Below, piece by piece: positions 52,101 to 58,497 of a DNA stretch of 64,000 nt. Position 1 is the stretch's first letter. The number at the start of each line of letters is the position of its first letter. Origin of the DNA: Phycisphaeraceae bacterium (GTDB lineage: Bacteria > Planctomycetota > Phycisphaerae > Phycisphaerales > Phycisphaeraceae); the NCBI GenBank assembly GCA_028284155.1, contig JANQSF010000056.1:1-64000 (forward strand). Direction: 5' to 3'. Below the pieces are notes generated by a model. The model was not told the origin of the DNA, searched no databases, and saw only the letters and a list, made by a program, of their open reading frames with translations. Position numbers and translations under genes: made by a program.

Positions 52101-53970
52101 TACGTTCCCGGGCCACACGGTCAAGCGTGAAGCGGTTGTTTACGGCAACGTGCCGACCGAGGGCCGGGTGCGCATCGTTGAGACACGCTACATCCGTCCC
52201 ACGCTGCCGGCCGATTCGGCCGCGGCGACCAACAACCGGGCTGTGCGGGGTCAGGCCGTTTATATGGCACCGCGTGATGTCGAAGTCGCGGGTGTGGCGT
52301 ACGAGATGCCGATGACCGTCGAGGTGATCGACCCGGACATGGCCAAGGACTCGCTCAGCAGCGTGGTCGTTGCCGTGAAGACGACCGACGGCGCGACGGT
52401 GAACGTGCGTTGCGTGGTGTCGTCGCAGTTCGCGTCGCGCACTGACATCCCGGCCGACGTTCGCAATTGGGCGTTGCTGGAAGGCCGCTTCGTCGGCCAG
52501 GTCAACATGCGTCTGGGTTCTGCCAAGTCGGCCAGCATCGTGCCGCGCACGGAAGAGTTGCTGGGCAACCTTGTGGGCGGGCCGGTGTTTACCGAAGAAG
52601 AACTCGAAACCAACGACCCACGCGTCGTCGCCCGCGTCCTGCATCTGACGGGTAAGGACCGTGTCGACGGCACGTACACCGATCAACGCAACCCAAGCGG
52701 CCAGGCGATCTCGCACAACCACAAGGCCCGGCTCATCGCCGACGGCCAGTTGCGCGTCGTGGACCGCGACTATGAAGAGGACATTACGTACGTCCACGTC
52801 GGTGAGAAGCTGTACCTCATCGTTACCGATCCCGACCTCGACACGACCGACGAGCGCGACAAGGCGGCGGTGCGCATCACGACTGAACGCGGCGAGGACG
52901 AGACGATCGACCTCGAGGAGACGCTCTCGCACTCGGGCGTGTTCACCGGCTCGATCGACTTGAAGCCGCGCGAGAAGCCGACCCCGGGCAACAGCCCCAA
53001 GGCCGCGGGTCAGTCACCGGAGGTCGAGTGCTTCTTCGGCGATGCGTTGGTGGTGACATACATCGACAAGATCGCCAGCACCGAGACGGGCGAACTGACG
53101 CTGACGCGCACCGTGCCCGTGGCGATCGGGACGAACGGCCTGGTCGCGGCGTTCAGCAAGGTGTTCGGCAATGAGAAGTTGGCCGTCGAGACGCAGTTCC
53201 ACATCGCCGAGAGCTACTACGAGCTGTTCAAGAGCCACAACAAACTCGGGCGGGACGACGAGTCGAAGACCGACTTGGAAGCGGGCCGGCGTGTGCTGCG
53301 TGAGGTGATGGAAGACTACCCCGACCCGAAGTACGCGCCGCGCGTGGCCTACCTGCTCGGCCAATTCGCGCAGGAGTTGCAGCAGTGGGACGAGGCGATC
53401 GAGGCGTACCGCACGATTGTCCGGCAGTACGCCGACCACACGCTCGCGGCCGACGCGCAGTACAAGCTGGCGCAGTGCTATGAAGAAGCGGGCGAGTTCG
53501 AGGAGGCGTTGGAGGCGTATGTGACGCTGGCGGCGACGTACCCCAAGAGCCCGCTGATCGCCAACGTCATGGTCCGCATCAATGAGCACTTCTTCAAGAA
53601 GGAGAAGAACTACGCCGTCGCCGCGCAGGTCGCGCTGAAGTTCCTCGAGAAGTTCGAAAACCACGAGTGGGCGGTGCGCATGGCGTTCCGCGTCGGCCAA
53701 TCCTTCTACAAGGACGAGCAGTTCGTGAAGGCCGCCGAGGCGTTCGACCTGGTGGTCAAGCGCTTCCCGGATGACGCGTTGGCGTCGGAGGCGTTGTTCT
53801 GGTCGGGCGAGTCGTACCGCATGGCCAACAACGTGCCGCTGGCGTTCCGTCGGTATAACCGTTGCCGGTGGGACTTCCCCGCGTCCGACGCGGCGAAATA
53901 CGCGCGCGGTCGGTTGGCGTTGCCCGAGATGCTCGCGCAGTTTGAGCGAGAGGCGAACCTGGAGGAGTAG
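46165..53970 (+). CDS. giant TPR and multi-beta-domain periplasmic protein
   Basis: The product has 2,601 residues and a signal peptide (KKTLATVLVALLLAVPAHA). Residues 25-1115 are helical TPR-like repeats. Then come a beta unit (about 1122-1202), a second (1272-1330; VKDADRDLSDDPDE, GPHTGVFES), a discoidin-like domain (1335-1430), a PA14-like domain (1450-1590), a CBM-like domain (1615-1740), and further beta units near 1800-2000, 2030-2170 and 2190-2316 (VTDPDLDTTDERDKAAV, LSHSGVFTG). Residues 2330-2599 are TPRs with an AEAFDLVVKRFPDDALASEA pattern. A family A palindrome is read in frame near residue 1603. It sits directly before exbB/exbD genes, so it may be the periplasmic partner of that motor. 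Confidence 0.85.
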   Translation: MKKTLATVLVALLLAVPAHAQNVGLDDVSKRASDLEAQVNQVLDTSPEAAKAMIELVDLYHEHGRVFGLVRTAERFINAHPTHAQHKGVMLKLIDGLLATSRNQQLVAVARQFVERYPNDGQTERVQRALARVLRRDNKRREAAVVYESLWSRLGAKARDAGVEAIALYAELNNKQGYESAARVAADMLKKLPKGAFLDEVAWQGFHHFRRSGDYAGANKMGSAMFAKGLPLDKPRQALLHSYISENQWNQGQRANAAASIAKARSIEDNPSRLKAHLDYLSGAQAKPAQIKPVADEYAKQNPDDAGYASIILAYAHHNHEDDDTAIKLLAQALPNDAYSHHAAVRLIEWSGKDEKKLAAAERILLDALQKNAKPAHKNRIRYALALPLYRDRLKDTGKARAMCRDLITKSPGNDNYTWYCISHLLYSAPDDAAFTKDVQALMQSQFEHYDLSNFRQWLYSWTREARRNKQHRDRAAIAQNLSKQFWDDPFRKAVAQAFTTRGSGITQARARLLEGANYKKLTDRLARHVLGGQSYYYRHYAGSKQRHTAVSLYQRLAQRFPKELEFASRWAESAYHYGKDVDAKSAVAHLISLPPTREGGAWNTAMAGAVKAKDNALAKRAFAWVLAGQKLGKFNAYQAHDIGEYAFNAGLEKEAMAYWRQAIDASPNDHYGYYSAERLVKRLEGAARLSTIKQLAEMDSNYHGAYAAWLANDAFQAGDLDTLERVLRDSKKRQAERPFQGWGMGDYPAQYWIDGVRRSDSKLTTAQKARVLTVVRDMGIWRASATAQAALLLLPDNPQPLRGMDRLLAYRSTVDRVGTGSHDWDRLYPYAQGALVAKDYTGAATLATALLNNVTQVDGKRKDAARAMVGQAYARMGGVGLTIDENSPVAPLLKAALYLRLGDRKLALDAYDRNRNLFDEHRDTLPVDLVLFAAETHIAAGGEENHNRAEDILRGWMLKNSEKQTIENEVKARVQLLLARNYYKAGRYEVARSEFTSVKNRYPKTRQAVEAEFGIGESYMAQKIYDKAEQVFETLANSRERDVVIRAEFLRGVLANRRGDRDEARDIFRSVLERVPDITLANQTLYQLAEVYGLEQRYMDQLELLRTVGRLGRNSKRWHAPGTPLSIVVQDSDLGISRGHSKIPVRVVTKPGNDAETIYLQSGGAGKGLFRADIDTRLGSVTKDDGVLQITGNDVITVDYPDEFKQQFRSVPLADAEIRIAADAVFDVQSSKIVDVEAETFSQRLEREQAMADEPKEQRQSQKRPPNQIKPGNVVYMRVKDADRDLSDDPDEVIVKLTASSGDQVQVTMKETGPHTGVFESTANTGELPAGALASDHAIDHSPLMSIDRDRATFWASEPDGATPKSLTVDMKDLKHVGRVSVWTPDPANQSPVRGRLLGSHDGRFWYTLASNPERPPAADVQVEPGKTGTVTQQVYDLGRSTPIFKEGYAGWQQVVEMTKGRKPTGEWDGPVEAMKWALPSDHENASSNRYYAVIWRGKFVQPRDGAVRINIGGAFAAVAVDGQIEMPVTKSGGAVDIWMPRGLRDVTVFAVTTNATQGVTATRARENPNSAQVTLAAFRASDFDQDVPEAKVDGAAEKSAKPQAAAVEAAVVLGLDDVKLEKKSGEFKVAEQDGQKMIGYWRDGDVASWQFDAPKPGVYDIWIDQSNDSGGNTYDVKIGEQTVKAVVESTGDWRKFKQVRVGTVRVSKAGKLSLSITPTQIKNGGLMDLRSVALRPATGSVIATADGMWAFRFKPHKLRYVRMVVDEYIGEAVAINHVEVAGPDTPDTPGSVYIPTSADVLALANNDVLEIAAGDTVTAAYTDEFTAFGAQRNRLLTKELLATYFDGGVSPIGFNFSRSGSGAVSQQRKELMRVDPGERITIEVVDYDMDTSDQRDTVQVEVVVNDGPPLTLTATETDAYTGVFRTEVDTQKPQADQPDSAAAKKAEGDDQPAEGQVPQIKVMPGDRVFLRYSDQQNTFPGHTVKREAVVYGNVPTEGRVRIVETRYIRPTLPADSAAATNNRAVRGQAVYMAPRDVEVAGVAYEMPMTVEVIDPDMAKDSLSSVVVAVKTTDGATVNVRCVVSSQFASRTDIPADVRNWALLEGRFVGQVNMRLGSAKSASIVPRTEELLGNLVGGPVFTEEELETNDPRVVARVLHLTGKDRVDGTYTDQRNPSGQAISHNHKARLIADGQLRVVDRDYEEDITYVHVGEKLYLIVTDPDLDTTDERDKAAVRITTERGEDETIDLEETLSHSGVFTGSIDLKPREKPTPGNSPKAAGQSPEVECFFGDALVVTYIDKIASTETGELTLTRTVPVAIGTNGLVAAFSKVFGNEKLAVETQFHIAESYYELFKSHNKLGRDDESKTDLEAGRRVLREVMEDYPDPKYAPRVAYLLGQFAQELQQWDEAIEAYRTIVRQYADHTLAADAQYKLAQCYEEAGEFEEALEAYVTLAATYPKSPLIANVMVRINEHFFKKEKNYAVAAQVALKFLEKFENHEWAVRMAFRVGQSFYKDEQFVKAAEAFDLVVKRFPDDALASEALFWSGESYRMANNVPLAFRRYNRCRWDFPASDAAKYARGRLALPEMLAQFEREANLEE
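50966..50985 (+). repeat. REP family A copy read in frame inside the giant gene
   Basis: GCGCTAAGCCGCAAGCGGCC differs at one base from the intergenic copies at 14436 and 43599 (reverse orientation). It encodes SAKPQAA in a linker between the PA14-like and CBM-like domains. Confidence 0.85.
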
Positions 53971-53972
53971 CG

Positions 53973-54105
53973 CTCCTTCAGCCCCGGGCTCTGCCCGGGG
54001 ACCAGCCGGCCGGAGACGTGAAGATTGCCATGAAGGACTAGTATCAACAGAACGTGATTTGCGCGTCCGATCCCCGGCCAAAGGCCGGGGCTGAAGGAGT
54101 GGGGC
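53973..54105. repeat. family G inverted pair
   Basis: The left arm CTCCTTCAGCCCCGGGCTCT (from about 53973) and the right arm (about 54070-54105) ending GGGGCTGAAGGAG enclose about 60 bases. The same pair is inserted in the radical SAM gene at 20554-20684. Here it lies between the giant gene and the exbB gene. Confidence 0.8.
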
Positions 54106-54149
54106 GCTCGACAACACGAATCACACGATAGACCTCACGAGACGAATCC

Positions 54150-54938
54150 TTGACTGACTTTCTTTTCATACTCGCACAGGCCGAAGACGAGGCCGCGGCC
54201 GACGTCGGGGCCAAGTGGTACGAGTCCGGGGCGCTCGGCCTGTTGTTGGACGGCGGCTTTTTCATGTGGCCGATCCTGATCCTCGGTGTGCTTGCGCTGG
54301 GCGTCATGATCGAGCGTTGGCGCAGCCTGAAGATGCTCAACACGAACGTTGACGAACTGCGTGGCGACGTGCTCAACCTGTTGCACGAAGACCGCGTCGA
54401 AGAGGCGTTGAACCGCTGCGACCAGGAACAAGGCCCCGTCCCCGCGATCCTGTCGGCCGGCTTGCGAAAGCTATTCGTCCTCCGCCGGCTGAAGTACGAC
54501 CCCGGACGGATCGAGCCGCAGGTCGTCAAGTCGATGGAGGATTACGGCGTACACGTCGTCGCGGCGCTCGAGCGTCACCTGCCGATCCTGGGCACGGTCG
54601 CGGCGGTCGCGCCGATGATCGGCTTCCTCGGCACGGTGCAGGGCATGATCGTGGCGTTCGGCGAGATCAAGGCCCAACGCGACACCGGCGGCGGCGACAT
54701 CATCCAGGCCGCCGCGTCCGGCATCGAAACCGCGCTGCTGACCACGGCGTTCGGCCTGGTCGTGGGTATCCCGGCGTTCATGGCGTTTAACTACTTCACC
54801 AGCGTCATCAACCGGTTCGTGCTCGACGTGGAAGAGTCGGCCGCGGAGCTGATCGAGGCGGTGACGTTGCAGATGACGATTGAGGGGCAGGACGCCGAGG
54901 CGCCGACCGAGTCGCGCGAGCCGGCGGGCGTGGTGTAG
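54150..54938 (+). CDS. MotA/TolQ/ExbB proton channel-family protein
   Basis: The 262-residue inner-membrane protein has three hydrophobic segments (about 30-55, 145-165 and 185-215). The conserved pore part reads LPILGTVAAVAPMIGFLGTVQGMIVAF, with the following GGDIIQAAASGIETALLTTAFGLVVGIPAFMAFNYF, which matches TolQ/ExbB closely. It conducts protons to drive work in the periplasm through ExbD/TolR partners encoded next. The only usable start is TTG at 54150; there is a weak GAGACG in front. The gap of 179 bases to the giant gene contains a family G repeat. Confidence 0.92.
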   Translation: MTDFLFILAQAEDEAAADVGAKWYESGALGLLLDGGFFMWPILILGVLALGVMIERWRSLKMLNTNVDELRGDVLNLLHEDRVEEALNRCDQEQGPVPAILSAGLRKLFVLRRLKYDPGRIEPQVVKSMEDYGVHVVAALERHLPILGTVAAVAPMIGFLGTVQGMIVAFGEIKAQRDTGGGDIIQAAASGIETALLTTAFGLVVGIPAFMAFNYFTSVINRFVLDVEESAAELIEAVTLQMTIEGQDAEAPTESREPAGVV

Positions 54939-55006
54939 TTGAAACCAGGAGAACAGGAAATCAGGACAGCAGAAAATGAAGTCAACACCGATGAAACGCC
55001 GAACCG

Positions 55007-55029
55007 TTTAGCCGCGGGGCTCGCCCCGC
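55007..55029. repeat. family B-like hairpin copy
   Basis: TTTAGCC is followed by the hairpin GCGGGGCTCGCCCCGC in the 166-base gap between exbB and exbD. A copy of the CCGCGGTCA unit known from 17780 follows at about 55062-55075. Confidence 0.55.
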
Positions 55030-55104
55030 CAGTGACCTTGGAGCCCACCCGCGCTATCCGCGTAATCCGCGGTCAATTCCGGTGAACGACAGTCGAACGA
55101 CTCC

Positions 55105-55527
55105 ATGAAACTCAAACGCTCCAGCCTGATGATCGAGATGCCGTCAAGCGCGGTGAGCGATGTCGTTTTCATCCTGATCGTGTTCTTCCTGGTTTGCGCC
55201 AGTGTTCAGCCGGACAAGGGGCGGGCGCAGGAGATCCCCAACAAGGACGAGAAGGAGCAGAAGGAAGAGCAGAGCCAGAACATCGAAGTGGCGCTGACCC
55301 GTGCGGGCGCGACCGTGAACGGCGAGCCGATGACCGACGACCGTTTCGAGGCGGCAATCCGGCGGGCGTTGGAAGAAAAGAAACGACAGGAAGACAAGGT
55401 CGTGATCGTCAAGAGCCGCGAGGACGTCCCGTACCACCGGTGGATCACGATGACCGGCCTGATCGAAAAGGCCGGCGGCATCATCACACTCGAACTCGAA
55501 GAGGAGCAGACGACGATCGTGGAGTGA
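55105..55527 (+). CDS. ExbD/TolR-family protein, first copy
   Basis: The 140-residue protein has one N-terminal membrane helix (SDVVFILIVFFLVCASV), with the proton-carrying Asp of the family in SSAVSDVVFILIVF. After a charged Lys/Glu/Gln linker follows a periplasmic beta-alpha domain (IEVALTRAGATVNGEPM, RQEDKVVIVKSREDVPYHRWI, IEKAGGIITLELEE). It pairs with the ExbB-like channel. It has no clear ribosome-binding site and is separated from exbB by 166 bases of repeats, which is unusual for such pairs. Confidence 0.88.
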   Translation: MKLKRSSLMIEMPSSAVSDVVFILIVFFLVCASVQPDKGRAQEIPNKDEKEQKEEQSQNIEVALTRAGATVNGEPMTDDRFEAAIRRALEEKKRQEDKVVIVKSREDVPYHRWITMTGLIEKAGGIITLELEEEQTTIVE

Positions 55528-55632
55528 TTTGCGATTGACGATTTCCGATTGTCGATTGAATTCAGCGCTCGGATGATCAAAAGTGTTTGGGTCACGGGCC
55601 TTCAATCGCAAATCGGCAATCGAAGATCGACG
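55528..55632. repeat. inverted repeat, CGATTTGCGATTG type
   Basis: The left arm GATTTGCGATTGACGATTTC and the right arm ending CAATCGCAAATCGGCAATCG face each other between the two exbD genes. It also makes the second exbD frame look open upstream of its real start. Confidence 0.65.
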
Positions 55633-55637
55633 ATGCC

Positions 55638-56054
55638 ATGAAGATGCAGCGCAAGAAAACCGAAGTGTCGATCCCCGTCATGGCGATGGGGGATATCGCG
55701 TTCCTGCTGCTCATCTTCTTCGTGATCCTGGCCAAGGCGACGGACGACAGCCACGTCAAGTGGGAGCCGGCCGAATCGGCCGACCTTGACAGTACGACCT
55801 ACTCGCCGGCGAGCGTCGCGATCGATAACGAGAACCGCACCTGGCTGAACGGCAAGGAGATCGGCCACGCCCAGTTGGCCGACGCGGTCAAGGACATCAT
55901 CAGTTCCGTGCCCGACCCGAAGCAGCGCGTCGTGTTGCTCAAGGTTCACAGGGAAGCGACGGCGACCTATTTCGAACCGGTGATCGAGGCCGTCAGCGAG
56001 GCCGGCGGTAAACTGGTGCACGTGTTGGAGCGTGAACAGGCGGGGAAGCAGTAG
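55638..56054 (+). CDS. ExbD/TolR-family protein, second copy
   Basis: The 138-residue protein has the ExbD start KTEVSIPVMAMGDIAFLLLIFFVILAKA, where the Asp in the membrane helix is conserved, and a periplasmic domain with RTWLNGKEI, QRVVLLKVHREATATYFEPVI and SEAGGKLVHVLE. It differs strongly from the first copy, so the motor probably uses an ExbD heterodimer. ATG 55638 is the first start past the repeat arm; the frame is open to 55587 through repeat DNA. Confidence 0.88.
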   Translation: MKMQRKKTEVSIPVMAMGDIAFLLLIFFVILAKATDDSHVKWEPAESADLDSTTYSPASVAIDNENRTWLNGKEIGHAQLADAVKDIISSVPDPKQRVVLLKVHREATATYFEPVIEAVSEAGGKLVHVLEREQAGKQ

Positions 56055-56103
56055 GGCAGTCAAGCAATCAACCATTGAATACAGAAATGTTCAGCCTCAA
56101 CGT

Positions 56104-56152
56104 TCAGCGGCGTGCCCGACTCCGGAAAGGCCGCCTTCCAAGACGCACTGAC
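56104..56152. repeat. family I repeat copy
   Basis: TTCAGCGGCGTGCCCGACTC followed by GGCCGCCTTCC lies in front of the gene at 56182; related copies lie at 28503 and 58378. Confidence 0.55.
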
Positions 56153-56181
56153 AACCACGCGACGCCAATTGGAGCCAACCC

Positions 56182-56694
56182 ATGCCCGATCCCAACGACC
56201 GTTCGACCGAACCGGGTCAACCGATGAGCATCAAGCGCGACATGGCCAATCTCCGCCGCAACAGCGGGGCGTCGTTGGACGAGTTGCGCCAATTCGTGCG
56301 CGACCTGCGCGGCAAAAGCCCGCAGGAAATGCTTGGCGCGGTGGCGCAGAGCGACCTGGTGCGCAGCACGGCGATGGCGTTGGTGATCTGCGTCATCCTG
56401 CTTGGCGTGTTCACGGGCGGACCCCTCGTCTACGCGAAGATGCAGGAGAAGAAGGCCGAGAACGCGCAGGCAGACGGGGCGGAGAACGGCGCGCAGGACG
56501 GCCAGGGCGACGATAAGTCGCAGCAGGCAGACGCCGACAAGGCCAAGCCCGACGCCGACGCCGCGGCCGCGGCAAAAAAGGCCGACGACAACCTGGCCGA
56601 CACACTGGGCATCGGCGACGCGAAGCCGGCCGACCCGAAAGTCAACCCGCTTGAGAATCGGACGGACGACCTGTTGGACGGGTTGGATGACTAG
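56182..56694 (+). CDS. single-span membrane protein of the Exb/Tol-like cluster
   Basis: The 170-residue product has a polar N-terminus with SLDELRQFVRDLRGKSPQEML, one membrane helix (about residues 65-82, TAMALVICVILLGVFTGG), and a low-complexity acidic Ala/Gln/Asp/Lys tail ending in LENRTDDLLDGLDD. GGAG lies seven bases before the ATG. Nothing in it is catalytic. A short anchored coil with a charged periplasmic tail is what an adaptor between motor and periplasmic partners could look like, but that is inference. It is 27 bases from the DUF4159 gene. Confidence 0.7.
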   Translation: MPDPNDRSTEPGQPMSIKRDMANLRRNSGASLDELRQFVRDLRGKSPQEMLGAVAQSDLVRSTAMALVICVILLGVFTGGPLVYAKMQEKKAENAQADGAENGAQDGQGDDKSQQADADKAKPDADAAAAAKKADDNLADTLGIGDAKPADPKVNPLENRTDDLLDGLDD

Positions 56695-56721
56695 AAGAAC
56701 GCATAGAAGCGATCCAGTCGC

Positions 56722-58308
56722 GTGAACGACGAACGCAAGAACATCATCCAGCTCGCGCTCGACCCGGTGAATCGGCCGATCACGTTGACGGTCGTCGCGG
56801 CGGGCGTCTGGCTGTGCTGCTGGTTCGATTGGCTGAAGTCGCACGTCCTGTCCGGCATTCACGAGTGGTTCGGATACGTCGCGTACAGCCTCGTGTTCGC
56901 GCTGGGCGTGGGTATCGCCGCCACGTGGCTCAAGCGGCTGTGGCGGGAGGTGCCGCACGTCAGGCTGTTCGCCGCGGCGATGCTCGCCATGACCGTTTGG
57001 CAGGCGGGTGTCTACTTCACCGACCTGTTCGAGTGGTTCGTGTTGCGCGTCTGGGCCGCGCGGCTGGGGTTGGCCGCGTTTTTCGGCGTCGGGTTGGCGT
57101 GCCTGATTGCCTTTATCGAGTTCAAGTCCAGCGGCTACCGCCGCGCGCGGATGGCCGCCGAGTTCGAGCGGCGCGGCGGCCGACCGGCCGTCGCCGTCGC
57201 CGGGTTGAGTCAGCCGTCCGTTGGCGTACCGGCACAAGGAAGCACGACGGTTGGCGGCGCTGCTCCGGACGCTTCCGGGGGGCGCATCACCAACCCACTC
57301 GATGAAGAGGCGTACTACTACGGCAAGAAGGCCAAGAAGTTCAACCAGTCTGTCGCCGCCATCGTCGTTTACACGCTCGTGTTCGTCATCGGCTTCTGGA
57401 TCATGAGCCTGACCGGTTGCCAGGAGATCTACGAGATGCCGGCCGGCGGCGGCGAGCAGGCGCAGCTCCCGCAGGTCGTCCAGGTCAAAAAGGTCAAGCG
57501 GCAGAAGTTCGTCATCAACCCGCTCAGCGTCGTGGACTTCAACCCGCCGCCGGTCGAGGAGACCGTGCTCGAGTTGTTGAAGATCACGAAACACGCATAC
57601 ACGGTCGGCTACGGCAAGGGCAAGGGCGCCGGTTTTGCCGGCGGCACGCGACGGGGCATGGTCCGTTTCATTCGGCTGGAATACCCCGGCGGTGATTGGA
57701 ATCAGGACATGGGCTCCAACGGCATCGGCCCCGACCTGAACATGCTCGTACAGTACGGCGTGCGCACGCAGCACAAGGTCGCCAAGCTGCCTGAGACACG
57801 CACGATCAGCCAATTGGGCAACTTCAAGAAGTACAAGAGCCCGCCGTTCGTGTACATGACCGGCGAGCGGAACATCTCGTTGTCCAAGGGTCAGATCGAG
57901 ACGCTGCGCGACTACATGCTTGACAAGCACGGCATGATCTTCGCCGACAACGGCGGCAGCGGGCAGTGGCACGGGCAGTTCGTCGCGATGATGCGCCGCA
58001 TCCTGCCGAAGGTCGAGCCGGTGCAGGTGCCGTTGGACGACCCGATTCACCTGTTCCCGTACCCGATCGGCAAGATCCCGTACGTCGCGCCGCACGGCGG
58101 CACGCGGGCGTTGGGCTGGAAGGTCGACGGCCGATGGGTCGCCTACTACCACCCGGGCGACATCGGCGACGCCTGGGCCGACGGCCACGCCGGCGTCCGC
58201 CGCGAGGTATGGGAGTCGTGCTACCGGCTTGGCACGAATGTCATCTACTACTCACACCATGAGTACAACAAGTGGCTGGACGCGCAGAATCAGGACGAGG
58301 ATGATTGA
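56722..58308 (+). CDS. membrane-anchored DUF4159 protein
   Basis: The 528-residue protein has about four N-terminal membrane segments (residues 18-135), a linker of 80 residues, one more segment (SVAAIVVYTLVFVIGFWIM) and then, from about 280, a periplasmic DUF4159 domain: GMVRFIRLEYPGGDWNQDM, LNMLVQYGVRTQHKV, SPPFVYMTGERNISLSKGQIETLRDYM, GMIFADNGG and GRWVAYYHPGDIGDAWADG. DUF4159 often occurs alone in Bacteroidetes and planctomycetes with a proposed vWA- or amidotransferase-like fold and no known reaction. The start is GTG. Fusion to a multi-span anchor in a TolQ/TolR cluster points to envelope work. Confidence 0.85.
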   Translation: MNDERKNIIQLALDPVNRPITLTVVAAGVWLCCWFDWLKSHVLSGIHEWFGYVAYSLVFALGVGIAATWLKRLWREVPHVRLFAAAMLAMTVWQAGVYFTDLFEWFVLRVWAARLGLAAFFGVGLACLIAFIEFKSSGYRRARMAAEFERRGGRPAVAVAGLSQPSVGVPAQGSTTVGGAAPDASGGRITNPLDEEAYYYGKKAKKFNQSVAAIVVYTLVFVIGFWIMSLTGCQEIYEMPAGGGEQAQLPQVVQVKKVKRQKFVINPLSVVDFNPPPVEETVLELLKITKHAYTVGYGKGKGAGFAGGTRRGMVRFIRLEYPGGDWNQDMGSNGIGPDLNMLVQYGVRTQHKVAKLPETRTISQLGNFKKYKSPPFVYMTGERNISLSKGQIETLRDYMLDKHGMIFADNGGSGQWHGQFVAMMRRILPKVEPVQVPLDDPIHLFPYPIGKIPYVAPHGGTRALGWKVDGRWVAYYHPGDIGDAWADGHAGVRREVWESCYRLGTNVIYYSHHEYNKWLDAQNQDEDD

Positions 58309-58377
58309 AACCGTGCAGAACAGCAGGAAAGCAGGAGAGCAGCAAAACAGCAAATCGGAATAACGCTCCTGACCCCC

Positions 58378-58432
58378 GTTTACCGGCGTGCCCGCACCCG
58401 GAAGGGCCGCCTTCCGGCGTTGCACTCACAAA
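58378..58432. repeat. family I repeat copy
   Basis: GTTTACCGGCGTGCCCGCAC followed by GGAAGGGCCGCCTTCCGGCG lies before the TPR gene. The central part (GGAAGG...CCTTCC) is a hairpin. Confidence 0.6.
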
Positions 58433-58497
58433 CCGAGTAAACCGCACGCACTCATCGAATCAGACCTTCACCCCGCGCACTCGCGCAGGACCACACC

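Noticed and set aside
47833..52932. 1,699-codon open frame on the minus strand
   Set aside because: It is antisense to the giant TPR gene, is Arg/Val/Asp/His-rich as expected for the complement of GC-rich codons, and has no signal or domain.
56104..58188. 694-codon minus-strand frame under the DUF4159 gene
   Set aside because: It is the antisense shadow of recognised genes with low-complexity Arg/Val/Leu composition.
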